Positions 13,179-24,468 of a stretch of 64,000 nucleotides of DNA are shown one piece after another. Position numbers and translations under genes: made by a program. This DNA comes from Tomocerus qinae (Eukaryota; Arthropoda; Collembola; Entomobryomorpha; Tomoceridae). Location of the stretch: NCBI GenBank assembly GCA_020055645.1, contig CM034547.1:67614884-67678883 (forward strand), given 5' to 3'. The notes under the pieces are model-generated. The model made no database searches. It was not told where the DNA came from and was given only the letters and a program-made list of their open reading frames with translations. Every line of letters begins with the position of its first letter. Position 1 is the stretch's first letter.

Positions 13179-14548
13179 AGCTCGCCTGAATAAGGCAGCT
13201 TATAGAACCGCACAGTCTGTCCGTACGTCCGTCCGTCCGTCCGTCCGTCCGTACGTCCGTCCGTCCCCACGATAACTTTCGAAAGCAATGACGGATATTG
13301 ACCAAACTTGGCAAAAACAATGCCTATAGACCACTGACGATCCCTATTGAATTGGGGGTAAATCGGTCCATTGGTTACTGAGATAACGCGCGCTCACTTT
13401 GTCTTCATTTTGATAGTCAAAGTGAAAATTTGGCATTAAATGGACATTAAAATGTTCAATGGCGTTTCCTATAAATTGTTAGCGGGATAGTATAAAATAT
13501 TTCAATCCGCTTCTACCAAATTTGATATTTTATATTAAAGCCAATTAGACCGGAAAATAACTATTAGACGATGGAAAAAATCCATTTAGGATTTTTATTC
13601 AATTTTATAGTAGAATTTTCATTTTTTGATTTCCTTTAAATTTAAATAAACATTATTAACCGATTTTAATTTTCTGTATATTTTAATACTCATAATCAAT
13701 CAAGATTAAATATCTGTTGATTTTCATAGTCAACATTAATAAATTTTGATTTTCTGTTGATTTTCATAGTCAACATTAATCAATTTTGATTTTCTGTTGA
13801 TTTTCATAGTCAACATTAATCAATTTTGATTTTCTGTTGATTTTCATAGTCAACATTAATCAATTTTGATTTTCTGTTGATTTTCATAGTCAACATTAAT
13901 CAATTTTGATTTTCTGTTGATTTTCATAGTCAACATTAATCAATTTTGATTTTCTGTTGATTTTCATAGTCAACATTAATCAATTTTGATTTTCTGTTGA
14001 TTTTCATAGTCAACATTAATCAATTTTGATTTTCTGTTGATTTTCACAGTCAACATTAATCAATTTTGATTTTCTGTTGATTTTCATAGTCAGCATTAAT
14101 CAATTTTGATTTTCTGTTGATTTTCACAGTCAACATTAATCAATTTTGATTTTCTGTTGATTTTCATAGTCAGCATTAATCAATTTTGATTTTCTGTTGA
14201 TTTTCAGTCAACATTAATCAATTTTGATTTTCTGTTGATTTTCATAGTCAGCATTAATCAATTTTGATTTTCTGTTGATTTTCACAGTCAACATTAATCA
14301 ATTTTGATTTTCTGTTGATTTTCATAGTCAACATTAATCAATTTTGATTTTTTGTTGATGTTTCAAATGATATAGCTTCGTTTCCTTATGATATCAATGT
14401 CTGAATTTTAAATATGTTGTAGCTACATACATAAAGACTCAATTCTGAAAGTTTGATCAAAATCCGTACGCTCGGTTTTGTGTTACCTACTTGTGGGTAC
14501 TTTTCGTTTACCAAAATGTGTACACGGTAACCTTTACTCAGGCGAGCT
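13179..14548 (-). mobile_element. unclassified TIR element C with fresh 40-bp satellite
   Basis: Reverse-oriented copy of the A/B family. AGCTCGCCTGAATAAGG at 13179 is the family right end, followed by the CAGTCTGTCCGT tail and the conserved arm (13270-13520). The left-end TIR (complement) lies at 14531-14548, and family similarity continues to about 14573 (CTGTTACGGCTTGCTGTAGG). It carries the near-identical 40-bp array. Its inner sequences are far less decayed than those of A and B, fitting a younger insertion into B. Confidence 0.6.
13700..14356 (-). repeat. 40-bp tandem array, about 16 near-identical copies
   Basis: The unit (plus strand) is TTTTCATAGTCAACATTAAT followed by CAATTTTGATTTTCTGTTGA, repeated with a 40-bp period from about 13700 to 14356. 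Variants are few: CATAGTCAAC / CACAGTCAAC / CATAGTCAGC, and one unit short by about 4 bp. The reverse-complement unit forms the decayed arrays in elements A (11640-12080) and B (12655-12870), so the satellite belongs to the transposon family and expanded in C. Confidence 0.9.
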
Positions 14549-14667
14549 TCTGTTACGGCTTGCTGTAGGTTTTTTTGCCAAGTTTGGTCAACTTCCGTCA
14601 TTGTGCTCAAAAGTTATCGTTTTAACGGACGGACAGACTGTGCGGTTCTATAAGCTGCCTTATTCAG

Positions 14668-15149
14668 GCGAGCTAAAAATGGGCAGAATCATATGGAATT
14701 ATTATTAAATAAATTCAGTGTCAACATTTGGTTTACTATCATAAATTATAATATCCTTTTAGTTTAAACTTCTAGCTAAAAGAAAGAGCAATTCTTTGTT
14801 TGAAACGAGCGATAATATGTTGGCTGGATAGAATATTGATAGGTTTTAAGGTGTGAAAAAGGCGGAGTAGTTGGATGGCTAGACTACTGATAGGTGCAGA
14901 GGTGGGGGGAGGCGGAGTCAAATGACCATAAGCAGATTGTTATAGCTGAGCCTTCTTTACTAACAAGTCTGCCAACAATAGGTATATGGCTCTTCGTTGC
15001 ATTGAGTATAACAAAATTCAATTTTCACAGTTTGCTAAAACATTTTGATGCCTGTGATTACTGATTATACCCCAAATGAAAATAGATCAGACCCTACATA
15101 CATGGATACGTTCAATACGCATGAGTCAGTTTACGTATATTATATTCTA
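14668..15149. other. short intergenic stretch
   Basis: Nothing recognisable apart from a purine-rich bit at 14890-14925. Confidence 0.4.
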
Positions 15150-15190
15150 CTAGCTGAAACCTAGCACGTGCAATGTGCTAGAAAAATGTT
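15150..15190 (-). mobile_element. Helitron-like 3' terminus (copy 2)
   Basis: On the minus strand the hairpin CTAGCAC-ATTGCAC-GTGCTAG (15161-15181) is followed by GTTTCAG, then CTAG (15150-15153) before T. It matches copy 1 at 11247-11280 over about 35 bp (GAAACYTAGCAC ... GCTAGAAAAATGTT on the plus strand). The body would extend to the right; its 5' end was not identified. Confidence 0.5.
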
Positions 15191-15696
15191 GAAATATGAA
15201 TAATAGCTGTTTTGAAATTAAAAGTAGATGCATGAGTCGGATCCGGAATTTCACACAGAATAGTCGCCATCTACCGTGTTATGTCAAGACTTTAATAACA
15301 GAAATGGCATGCTATTTATTACTGTGAAGCTATGATGGCTAAACCGATCAGCACACTTGGTTCAAGTCACCTGATCCGCTCAGCCAGTCAAAACATTTGA
15401 TTCAACTTGTGTGGGCAGCGGCTTAGTGGCTTTAACGAAAATAAAGAATTGTCCTATCTTCTATACCTCATTAACCCTCCATTGTTAATCTATGGGAATT
15501 TCAATAACGGCTTTTATATAGAGAATTTGCGGCCCCCCCCCCAGTGACCACCAGACCCTCGAAAAACTTTACTTGATTTTGGTTGGGGTTACTACTAGTA
15601 CGACGTGACGGTACCCCTCTTCTGGCTGCGACCTGCGACTCGGACTCGGTCGCCGAATGCGCGAATGTAATGCGTCTGAAAGCCAAACTTTGGATA

Positions 15697-15790
15697 TTAA
15701 TGTTTTTGATAATGTACCACAACGCATACCTCTATGTGCTAAATTTAGCACATGAAGGTATGCGTTGGGGTACATTATCGAAAACATTAA
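15697..15790. mobile_element. palindromic MITE flanked by TTAA (copy 1)
   Basis: A 94-bp near-perfect palindrome: TTAATGTTTT at one end, AAAACATTAA at the other, arms ATAATGTACC.CAACGCATACCT meeting at GTGCTAAATTTAGCAC. TTAA at both ends suggests a TTAA target site, as used by piggyBac-type elements. A second copy is at 60415-60516. Confidence 0.7.
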
Positions 15791-16724
15791 AGGGTCTACG
15801 TTTCCCACAATTCCAGCATAACACAGACAGGTATTGCATTGGAGACATTTCAATACCCGTTCATGTTAATTTGGTGACCGGTCACCAAATGTTGGAAACC
15901 TCAATTAGGTGATAAGGGGTGAGTAAAAGTGCAAAATACGGAAGCCCTTGCTTATACGATGCATAAACAGCATATTATTTAAAAACCTAATGTTAAAATA
16001 GTAATTTAAAACAGATGTGTGGTGATAATTTTTATTGAAGATGATGATCGGCCTTGATCGCTGCACTCCGCTTAGCCTCCTTCTCAAAATCCCACGGCTG
16101 AGGATTTTTACATCCACAATAATATCACAGATTTTATATTCATGGCGGAATGGGACACGCCATAAACTAAGCCGCAGCACCCCTGCAATATTTATAAAAC
16201 AGGAAAGCAGATATAGTCTGTAGCAAAAAATATGTTGGAAGGACATGTGGAAGGCGAATTGGTATTGGAAGGAAGGTGGCAGTGGTGGTGCAATTTGAAC
16301 GCACTAGAATATTCTTCGGCAGAACTTGCTCAACAGAGAATACACGAAGGAGATGGTCAATCACACGTAAACAAACTGAAGCCTCCATTTGTCCGCTCTG
16401 CCTTCCTTGCCTCGTACAATTTTGTAATAGTTGGCCACTCGGCTCCAATGTCGTGTCGGTTTTTCTCTTACCTTCGCACACAATATTATCGTTTTTATGG
16501 TTCCTTCATGTTTCATGTCTTCTTCTCCTTCTCTTTCATACTTCTCCCATGTGGGACTCCGTTCAACACTGGCTAAGCAGAGCATTCTCCGCTAAAATAA
16601 TTTACCAATGTTGATTTCTTATCGTCAAAATTTTGTGAAAAAGTCGTAAACATGTTCTAACAAGTGGATGTGAGTTATTTGAATTCTTCCGAAATGAAAT
16701 AAAACTTTAAATCCATTTCCCATC
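15791..16724. other. USP10 upstream region
   Basis: Overlapping open frames on both strands (15905-16614) do not match any family I know and read as chance frames in a locally less AT-rich stretch. This is probably the promoter and 5' UTR of the downstream deubiquitinase. No defined core promoter motif was picked out. Confidence 0.4.
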
Positions 16725-19700
16725 ATGGATTTTGACCTCAGTCAGGTAATACCAGATTAAGCGTTTATTTTATTTCTATCATTTATAGACTATTGGCCAC
16801 TTATTGTTGTCTGTTCAGTCTGTTGACAATGAACGAAGATAATAATAATTATGGGGAGCCAGTTTGGCGTTTTATTTTGAGTTCAATTATATTATTTTAA
16901 GCTTTCAGCTTTTGGAAAAGCTAACATTAATCATTAATACAATCACTTTTAACTCAATTTTTCTTGTTGATTTGTATTAATTACCATTTAATTTTACTGC
17001 TTACTAACTGCACTCCCTATCCACTTACTTACGGTATACATTTGGATAATCGTCTATCGTCACGATTCGCACTCAGCATTACATTGCATTAAATAGATTG
17101 TGGTTTCAGTTTAGGTTATATTTTTTTTTCAATTTTGTACTACCACTCTACCACTAACTGTGATAATGAATCGATGAATGGCTTATTGGCTTGTACTTTC
17201 AAGTTGCCTTTTTGATTCTGTTTACATCATCAATCATTCATGCAAAGGATAGTAGAATCTTAATGTTATGTACATTTTTTGAAAAATGCTAACTGCATGA
17301 ATTTCCAGTTTGTCATGTCATGCACACCGACCGACTGCTGCAGTTCCCTTTTTTAGCATTTGACAGCATGTTCAAATCTAAAGTCAAAATGCTGTTCGTT
17401 AAATGTTGAATATTATTCTTCCAACTTTTAAATCAAATGTACCTTAAGATAAAAATTTAAACCATTTCGTCAAAGTCAAGAGAGTATAAATCAAGTCGAA
17501 GTCGTTATACTTGTATGGTCCCATATCCTATGTCCTAACCCAATACGGCTTTATAGTGTAATTACTTATTTACTTGATAGTTGATTTATTGCCATTTAGT
17601 AAGTCAAACTGAAAAGAAGACGTTGAATATCTTGATAATAACTTAATTGCTGGGCCTGAAGGCAAGCTTTGTTATAAACGTAATAGTAATAAGTTTAGGA
17701 AAGGAATGGTGTTTGGTTGTTAGATGCATTATCGAATTTAATAGAATTTAGAATATAATCATCCAAGTCTGAATATCAGCATTTATTATGACATTCAATC
17801 TTAATAGTAAAATAAAAGTTAGACTAGTAAGACATGTTTGAGATTCTGGTTGGTATGATGTAAAAAGTCGAATTTTTAAGGAACCTTAAATACTTTGATT
17901 TTAACTCTCGTCCCACTCGCTTCATAGTCATAATGCCCTTAAAAAACTTTAGTGGGACAGTGGGAGGGGAGACTTCTTATAGTCCCTCAAGGAGCACTTC
18001 AGCACTTGGTCATTAATAACCAATGCTTCTATATGCCATTTGGATAGATAAATATAAGGTAGGATTCCAAAATTAAAAATGTCTTCGTTATTGTTACCAA
18101 ATATTTGTTTACATAGGCATTAGACAACCATCTAAATCTATGTAAATATATAATATATACCATCAATTGAGCCTTTTATAGACAATGAATTATTAAAATT
18201 CAAAATGCGGTATGTAAATGTAAGTCAGTTAACCAAGAATCAAAATGATGCAACCACAATTATGAGTCAATTATTTAAAATAAAATTCCCAATTCCGTAG
18301 CTTTGACTTATATTATGTGTATATTACCCATAATTTATTTTACGTGATTTGGTTTTTAGTTGCAGAAATCCGGGTTTGAGTTCCTGGACTTAGAGGGGGC
18401 ATGTAAAGCAGAAATAGAGATTCTGCATAACATGCTTTTCAACAGCCAAGGCACCCCTCAAGCTCAGAAACTATTTCATATGAAACAAAACCCCAATGGC
18501 GATGGGAATTTTCCAACAGACTCGGCTCCAATGTCTGATGACTCAGATATACAGGGAGATGTTACGGATGACGTTGTTGATACTGATCCATCCGTTGATT
18601 CTCACATTGATGATGTGGGTATCGAAATTACTGACGAAACCCAAAATACCATTGAAAATGGCCCCGACGTAAATCTGTCACCACATCATCAAGGTATTAT
18701 ATTTTAAACTATGATCACTATTATAATTATTTAATATTTAGTTTGTATATCATCCTAATTTCATTTATAATAATGTAATAAAAATGTTTGTATTTTCAGC
18801 TATTCCGCTGGAACCTGTTGGAGCTGAAGAAGCTCAGGTTTCAAGCGAAATAAGTTCAACTATAATGAACCAGCCTCAGCATCACAATATACGCAGCTAT
18901 TATCCATCTCACCAACATGTCCAAGTTCATGGAAATCCACAAGTGGGTCCCGGAGGACCTGGTCCCGCTCATATGGTCAACCAGGGTCCTCAGATACCTG
19001 TCTCTGTAAGACTTTCGTCTGTTTTAAATGTTCATTCGGACTTTCATCATGAAAGTTTCATGGCTGTATGATATTCCAAAACTTGCATTTATGTTTACTG
19101 AAAACTTTACTGCTCAAGAAAGTAAAGCCATCTTTGAACACTTTACACAATTTTTTATGAAGTATTATTCGCTGATTTCTCTAGGCCTGTGTACCACTTC
19201 GTTCTTTACTTAATTCACATGAAGCCACGTATGTAGGCGTAGGCTTAAGCTTTTGACGTTTCTTGTTTTATGTACGTTTTTTGACCTGCTGACACGAGTT
19301 AGTAGTTAAGTAGTATATAGTCATCGCCCTTGTGTTACATAATTTCTTTCTCCTTGTCACAATGTCCTATCCGCTAAAGTCAACTTATAATTAATTATTA
19401 TTTTTTATTTTATTAATAATATGTGATCATTTATTGATTGGATTAAGTAGTATGGATGGTTGTAATATTACTAGTGTGTTAAGCAGTTTTTTGGATTTTT
19501 AGATGTATCATCAAATGATTCAGACCCACGGTGCCTATAGTATGATTCACAACGGACCCCCTCACGGTCATAGTCATCCACACCAAGGAACTCAAACTTT
19601 ATATTTTGTCCCACAAGAGCCACTGAGCCCAGACGCTGTTCATCTTCAAAACGCTAGCCAAAGTCATCATAAAAATCACCACGATCCTCATCACATCTCG

Positions 19701-22700
19701 TCTCATTCTCCAAGCACATCTGGTCCTGGGGGGCCAAATGCTCCGAACTACCCAAGAAAAAGGGGCAGAGGCGATATGCGACATCGTGATGACGGACTAA
19801 TGAAGAATCCAACGTATCCTACATATTATGCACCGTACGTCTCTCTTTTGACTTGGAGTTCAATGTTCAATTAATACAGATATAATGTTTTTACTGTAAC
19901 TCACATGTGATGTGGTGTGATTTATTGATTGTAAAATGATTTAATTACTGTAGGTACGCCGGGATGCATTACTATAGCCCACAGCAACAAATGGCTCAAA
20001 ATGTGACAGGGCCTCCTATTATAATGACACACAATGGTCCGCATCCTGCCAATATATACGGATCTCCATATCAGCATCAACCAAGTGGTCCTCATATATA
20101 TGCTCAAACCCCGACAGGTTTGTTGTAGTTTACAGTTTTCGACTTCCTCCTTCGTGTCTTTATGATTTATGTTTAATAAGTTTAATTTTCATTTGGCTAT
20201 TATAAAAGTCGACAATAATGATTTTATTAGTTGTTGAATTAGATTATGGAATGGTTAATCCAGGAAATGAGATGGACCAACACTCTGGAAATATGGGACC
20301 TCCCGGTGGCCACACTCACGATATTCCTTCGTTTGCTCAACAACACCAGCCTGTGTACCACATCTCAAACCAGCAACACACCAATACCAATCGAAACTTT
20401 GTCAATCGTAACAACATTCCGCCCCCTGAGCAACACACAGAGCAGCAATCGGACCTGCCAACGGAGACTTCTGCCGAGAGTGAAGTGAGCCAAGTATCAG
20501 AACCTGCTTTTCAATCAACGTCGCCGAATCCTAACGGAAGTGTTGGTTACACCGGGGACGGTAGTCAAGAAGAAGAGTTAAGTAAAGAGGAAGTGAATAG
20601 AACAGCCACATCTCCTTCTACTAGCCAATCCTGTCAGTCTAGCGAAGAGTCCTCTGTTATTGTCAATGGAGAAATTAGCCCTGTGAGCAGTAGTATTGGA
20701 ACGACGTCAGCCTCCATGGCAGAACCTCGTGGGAAAGAAAAAGTGTCCGCTAGTAATAATGGGAAGAATAGTAAGGTGAGCATGGAGGGGAAGAGTGGGG
20801 ACAAAAAGGAAGGACTAATTGTTCATCAGTCCCAACAGTTAGCAAATGGAGAAGTGGAGAGATTGGAAAAAGACAAATTAGATAAAACTCGTGATAAAGA
20901 AAGTGCCGATGTAATTACTAATACTGAACTTGTCAAGGCTGAGGTCAAGTCAAAGAGTGCTAGTAGTGTGAATATGAGTAATAATAGTCGCAGTGTGAAT
21001 GTCACAAACAACAGTGCTGCCTATCCCCCTGTTCAAGGAAAAAGTAAAGAGGTGGATAAAGTTGATGAGTCTAAAGACGCGGAAGGATCATCGAGCCAAG
21101 AGTTTCCTCAGTTGGCTAAAATGCCAAATGGTACAGTGATGAATGTTGCACCGAAAGGACGCTCTTGGGCGAGCATTGCCTCCTCCAAAACAGCCTCCAG
21201 TGTGCCACTTACAAATTCCCAATCTTCTGGTGCTCCTCTTACTCACAATTCAGAGAATGCTAGTACTCATATAGATCAGCCCGTTTTCCCTCAGCCTGAC
21301 ACTAAAGCCTTGCCTTCGAATGACAGTTCTGTGAACACGTCCCATGTGCCAATAATTCAGGAGGAAAAACAAACTCTGAGCATTGATGCTCCTCCTATTG
21401 ATAGTTCCAGCTTGACTGACGAGAATGATCCAATCGCTCTTCGTTTAGGCGAGTTTCTTGCCACCTATACCCTTGATCACCATTCTCTTGCCCTTTCACC
21501 CCGGGGCTTGTGTAATCAAAGTAATTTCTGTTACATCAATGCTACTCTCCAGGTTTGTCCTATTACTCTTATATTTTTCCATGAGTTATGGTAATACATT
21601 TGTACGAAAGAAAAAGCAATAGAATTTTAAATTCAATTTTATTACTCAAGTCCAAGGTGTAGAAATAAATGTAATTATTATAATTATATTTATATGTATT
21701 TTTCCATTGGGTCATGCCATTAGGTAGAGGTAATATAATATTGTATGTATAACTGCAGCCCTTGAAGTAGCATGCAGGAAGTTCAAAGTTCAAATGATTA
21801 TATAGTGCTGCATGATTGTAAGCAAGAAAGAGTCCCTTGCCTGCCAAGGGAAAGGACCGTCCTAATTTTGGTTTTGGTAGTGAGCGTATTTTAATGATTA
21901 ATTAATGTATAATATATACCCCACCCATTAAGCCGACGGTAGCGTGTAATTATCAATCCGCTATTTGTGCGCTCGTGGTGGGAACATTAAGTCTTTTATG
22001 TGTAAGTCTGATTACTTATTTGTGGTTTTCAGTCTAAGGAAAACATTGATACATTTACCGTAAATGATGATAAAAGGTTGACTAGTGGACTTAAATATAC
22101 ACCCACAATATCTGCAGTTAGAGCATAATTCAGTTTCAGCTATTTATATAGGGTATAGTGTAGATAGGTTTCCTTTGAATTGAGAAGAAAGAATATTGTG
22201 ATGCTATTTATTTATATATAATAGAATATTTCATTAAAATGTTGTAATGATGTATTGTAATTTGTTACGGCGTTATCTGTAATTTGACATTAATTTAATA
22301 GGCTTTATTGGCATGTCCTCCTTTTGTGAATTTATTTCGATCCCTCCGTGACATCCTTTCAAAGAAGCCTTGCAAAGCAACACCTATAATTCAGAGCGTG
22401 TAAGTATCATCACGTATACTAAACTAAAAATTGGATCAAAAAGTTAAATATCTTAGATATCTTAATAAATAATGAATTTTTTCTTAGATTTGACTTTGTA
22501 AGTGAGTTTGAGCCTATGCTGAGAGGAAACAATAGTAAACGCGAAAGGCGGAACGATGCCTTCTGCACTGGTAGTAATTTAGAGCCTACTGGTATTCGCA
22601 AAGTGTTAGGCCTCCTCGAAGGATCTACTTTCAAAGTAGAAGGGCGTCAAGAAGATGCTGAAGAATTTTTATCCCACCTTCTTAATGCTCTCCATGATGA

Positions 22701-24468
22701 AATGATTAAGGTTTGTTTTTGATCTGCATAATTTTATTTAGTTATTTAGTTATTTAATTTTTTACTAGTAGTTAATTATGTAAAGAAGGACTAGAATATT
22801 ACACTACCTTCATTTGCAAATGCAAACTTTTTTTGCTTGACTGTCATGACTGTACTACTTACAGTACCCCACACTAATAAGCCGACTATGGTCTTGTTTA
22901 TCTACCATTTGTGTGCTCGTTGTGGGAACATTAATTGCATTTTTGTGTAGGGTTGTTAACCATTGTTATCATCCCAAGGAAAATTGTGCAACATATTTTT
23001 AAGCTCTACTATGTATCACTGCACTATCTTGTCTGAACGTAGTGCTTCAGTGATTCACTCACATCTATTTAGTGCTAGCAATGTTAATTTCATTACTCGT
23101 GTTGTTTCACTCCATAGGTAATGAAATGGGCTGAGAACCGGAAGGAACGGTTGAGCATGAAAAATTCAATATCGATCAATCAAGTGAACGTGACTCAGTT
23201 AAATGGGCGTTTGGAAGACGTGAATGGAGAAGAAGACGATGAGGATCAATGGCAAGTAATGGGGCCTAGGAATAAAGGTTGCTTGACTCGCAAAACTGCA
23301 ATCAGCAAGTCACCGATATCTGAAACATTCCTTGGTCAGATGTGCTCCGCCCTTCATCGTATGAATCCTACTTCCACCAATTTCAAATCCGCCACTTTGC
23401 AACCCTTTTACACTCTTCAATTGGATATCCAGGTTAGTTTCAGAGCTTGTTACGGATGTTCTTGATGTTCATGAATTTGATTTGGGCCATATCTTGTCAG
23501 CTTCTTCGCTAATCCTAAGCTCTACTATTGGAAATGTTCTATTTCCTGATACTGAGCTTAAATAGTGTTGATGTGTTACTGATGTGGTAAAGTAACTTTG
23601 TTTCTGAGAGTTGACTCATTGTTACATGTCGATGAGTCTTAGTATTGAAACATACAAACAAATACCAACATATAAAATGAGATTTATTTCTGTGTTACGT
23701 AAATGGGCAATTACCATAATTAATGATTGCAATGTTTGTGTCCTAGAATGAAAATATTCGCTCCGTTCGAGATGCTTTGGAAGGTTTGTCTGCCAAAGAG
23801 GAACTCACAGGTATTGTGTCCAATAATGGAGTGGAAATGGAGGCTTGGAGGCAAATAAGCCTGGAAGACTTGCCAATGGTTTTGATACTCCACTTGAAGA
23901 GGTTTGTGTTCGAGAAAAGTGGCAACAAAATCCAGAAAGTTGACAAAAAATTAGATTTTGGCATAGACTTGGAGATCGGAAAAGGTACGTTACATATTTC
24001 CAAATTGATATAAGGTTATGTTTTATTGGAAGTGTATTTATTTTTAATGATTTGTTTGCAGATCTCTTGTCAGTCAGTAGTAAAACTAAATACACGATAA
24101 AACAACGACAGTATAAATTATTCGCAGGTAAGCTTGGTTTGACAGAAATTAATCAAAGCAGTATTTTTATGTTGACAATGCGGTGTAATAATATTGTTGA
24201 TTTGTGAGCAGTTGTGTATCATGATGGCGAAGAAGCACACAAAGGCCACTATGTGGCGGACTGTTTCCATCCGTCCGGAGGAAGTATGTGGGGACAGTGT
24301 GGCTGGCTTCGTTTCGATGACACGGCCGTTAAACAAATTCCTGAGAATCAAATGCTTACTTCTTTACCTCCACGTGTTCCATATCTACTGTACTACCGAC
24401 GCGCTGATACTCTTCTTAGTCATGCGACTCCTAATCAGCAACAGCAACCCAAGAAAGAACGAATGTAG
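16725..24468 (+). CDS. USP10: USP10-type ubiquitin carboxyl-terminal hydrolase
   Basis: Cysteine protease that removes ubiquitin from proteins; USP10 orthologues act with G3BP/Rasputin in stress-granule and p53 pathways. Twelve coding exons: 16725-16745, 18360-18693, 18800-19005, 19503-19834, 19954-20117, 20231-21552, 22302-22399, 22488-22710, 23118-23432, 23747-23984, 24062-24127, 24212-24468; all GT-AG and in phase, about 1191 aa. Residues 1 to about 770 are low-complexity (His/Gln/Pro-rich, then Ser/Asn/Glu-rich). The USP domain follows: Cys box QSNFCYINATLQ (Cys786), EGRQEDAEEF, WQVMGPRN, SATLQPFYTLQLDIQ, LHLKRFVFEK, His box HKGHYVAD (His1119), FDD (Asp1142/1143) and C-terminal YLLYYRRADTL, all close to USP10. 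The first coding exon is only seven codons (MDFDLSQ, good context); it is the least certain part. Exons 2 and 6 each have two in-frame acceptors (6 and 12 nt apart). Confidence 0.9.
21917..22055 (+). repeat. intronic dispersed repeat (copy 1, USP10 intron 6)
   Basis: TACCCCACCCATTAAGCCGAC ... TTTGTGCGCTCGTGGTGGGA ... ACATTAA resembles 22865-23000 in intron 8 of the same gene at many positions. Similarity continues through an AAGGAAAA.ATTG block. The ends TACCCCAC and GTGGGA are loosely inverted. Probably a small non-autonomous element; class unknown. Confidence 0.55.
22865..23000 (+). repeat. intronic dispersed repeat (copy 2, USP10 intron 8)
   Basis: Partner of the repeat in intron 6: TACCCCACACTAATAAGCCG and GTGTGCTCGTTGTGGGAACA, then AAGGAAAATTG. 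The two copies are clearly related but diverged, so the insertion or duplication is not recent. Confidence 0.55.

Larger units (their letters stand above)
12482..14667 (+). mobile_element. unclassified TIR element B, split by insertion of element C
   Basis: Element B starts with the same AGCTCGCCTGAGTAAAGG (12482) and runs to about 13178. It then resumes at about 14574 with GCCAAGTTTGGTCAAC and ends with CCTTATTCAGGCGAGCT (14651-14667). The join sites line up with one uninterrupted stretch in element A (12330-12350), showing that C (13179-about 14573) inserted into B. B holds about five diverged copies of the 40-bp unit (12655-12870). Tail and TIR match A. Confidence 0.6.

Noticed and set aside
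13700-14356. Regular 40-bp repeats considered as a CRISPR-like array
   Set aside because: The whole 40 bp repeats with no unique spacers, in a eukaryotic transposon; it is a satellite.
15905-16614. Overlapping 100-115 aa open frames on both strands upstream of USP10
   Set aside because: They overlap in several frames, show no family pattern and have no splice partners; chance frames in a less AT-rich patch.
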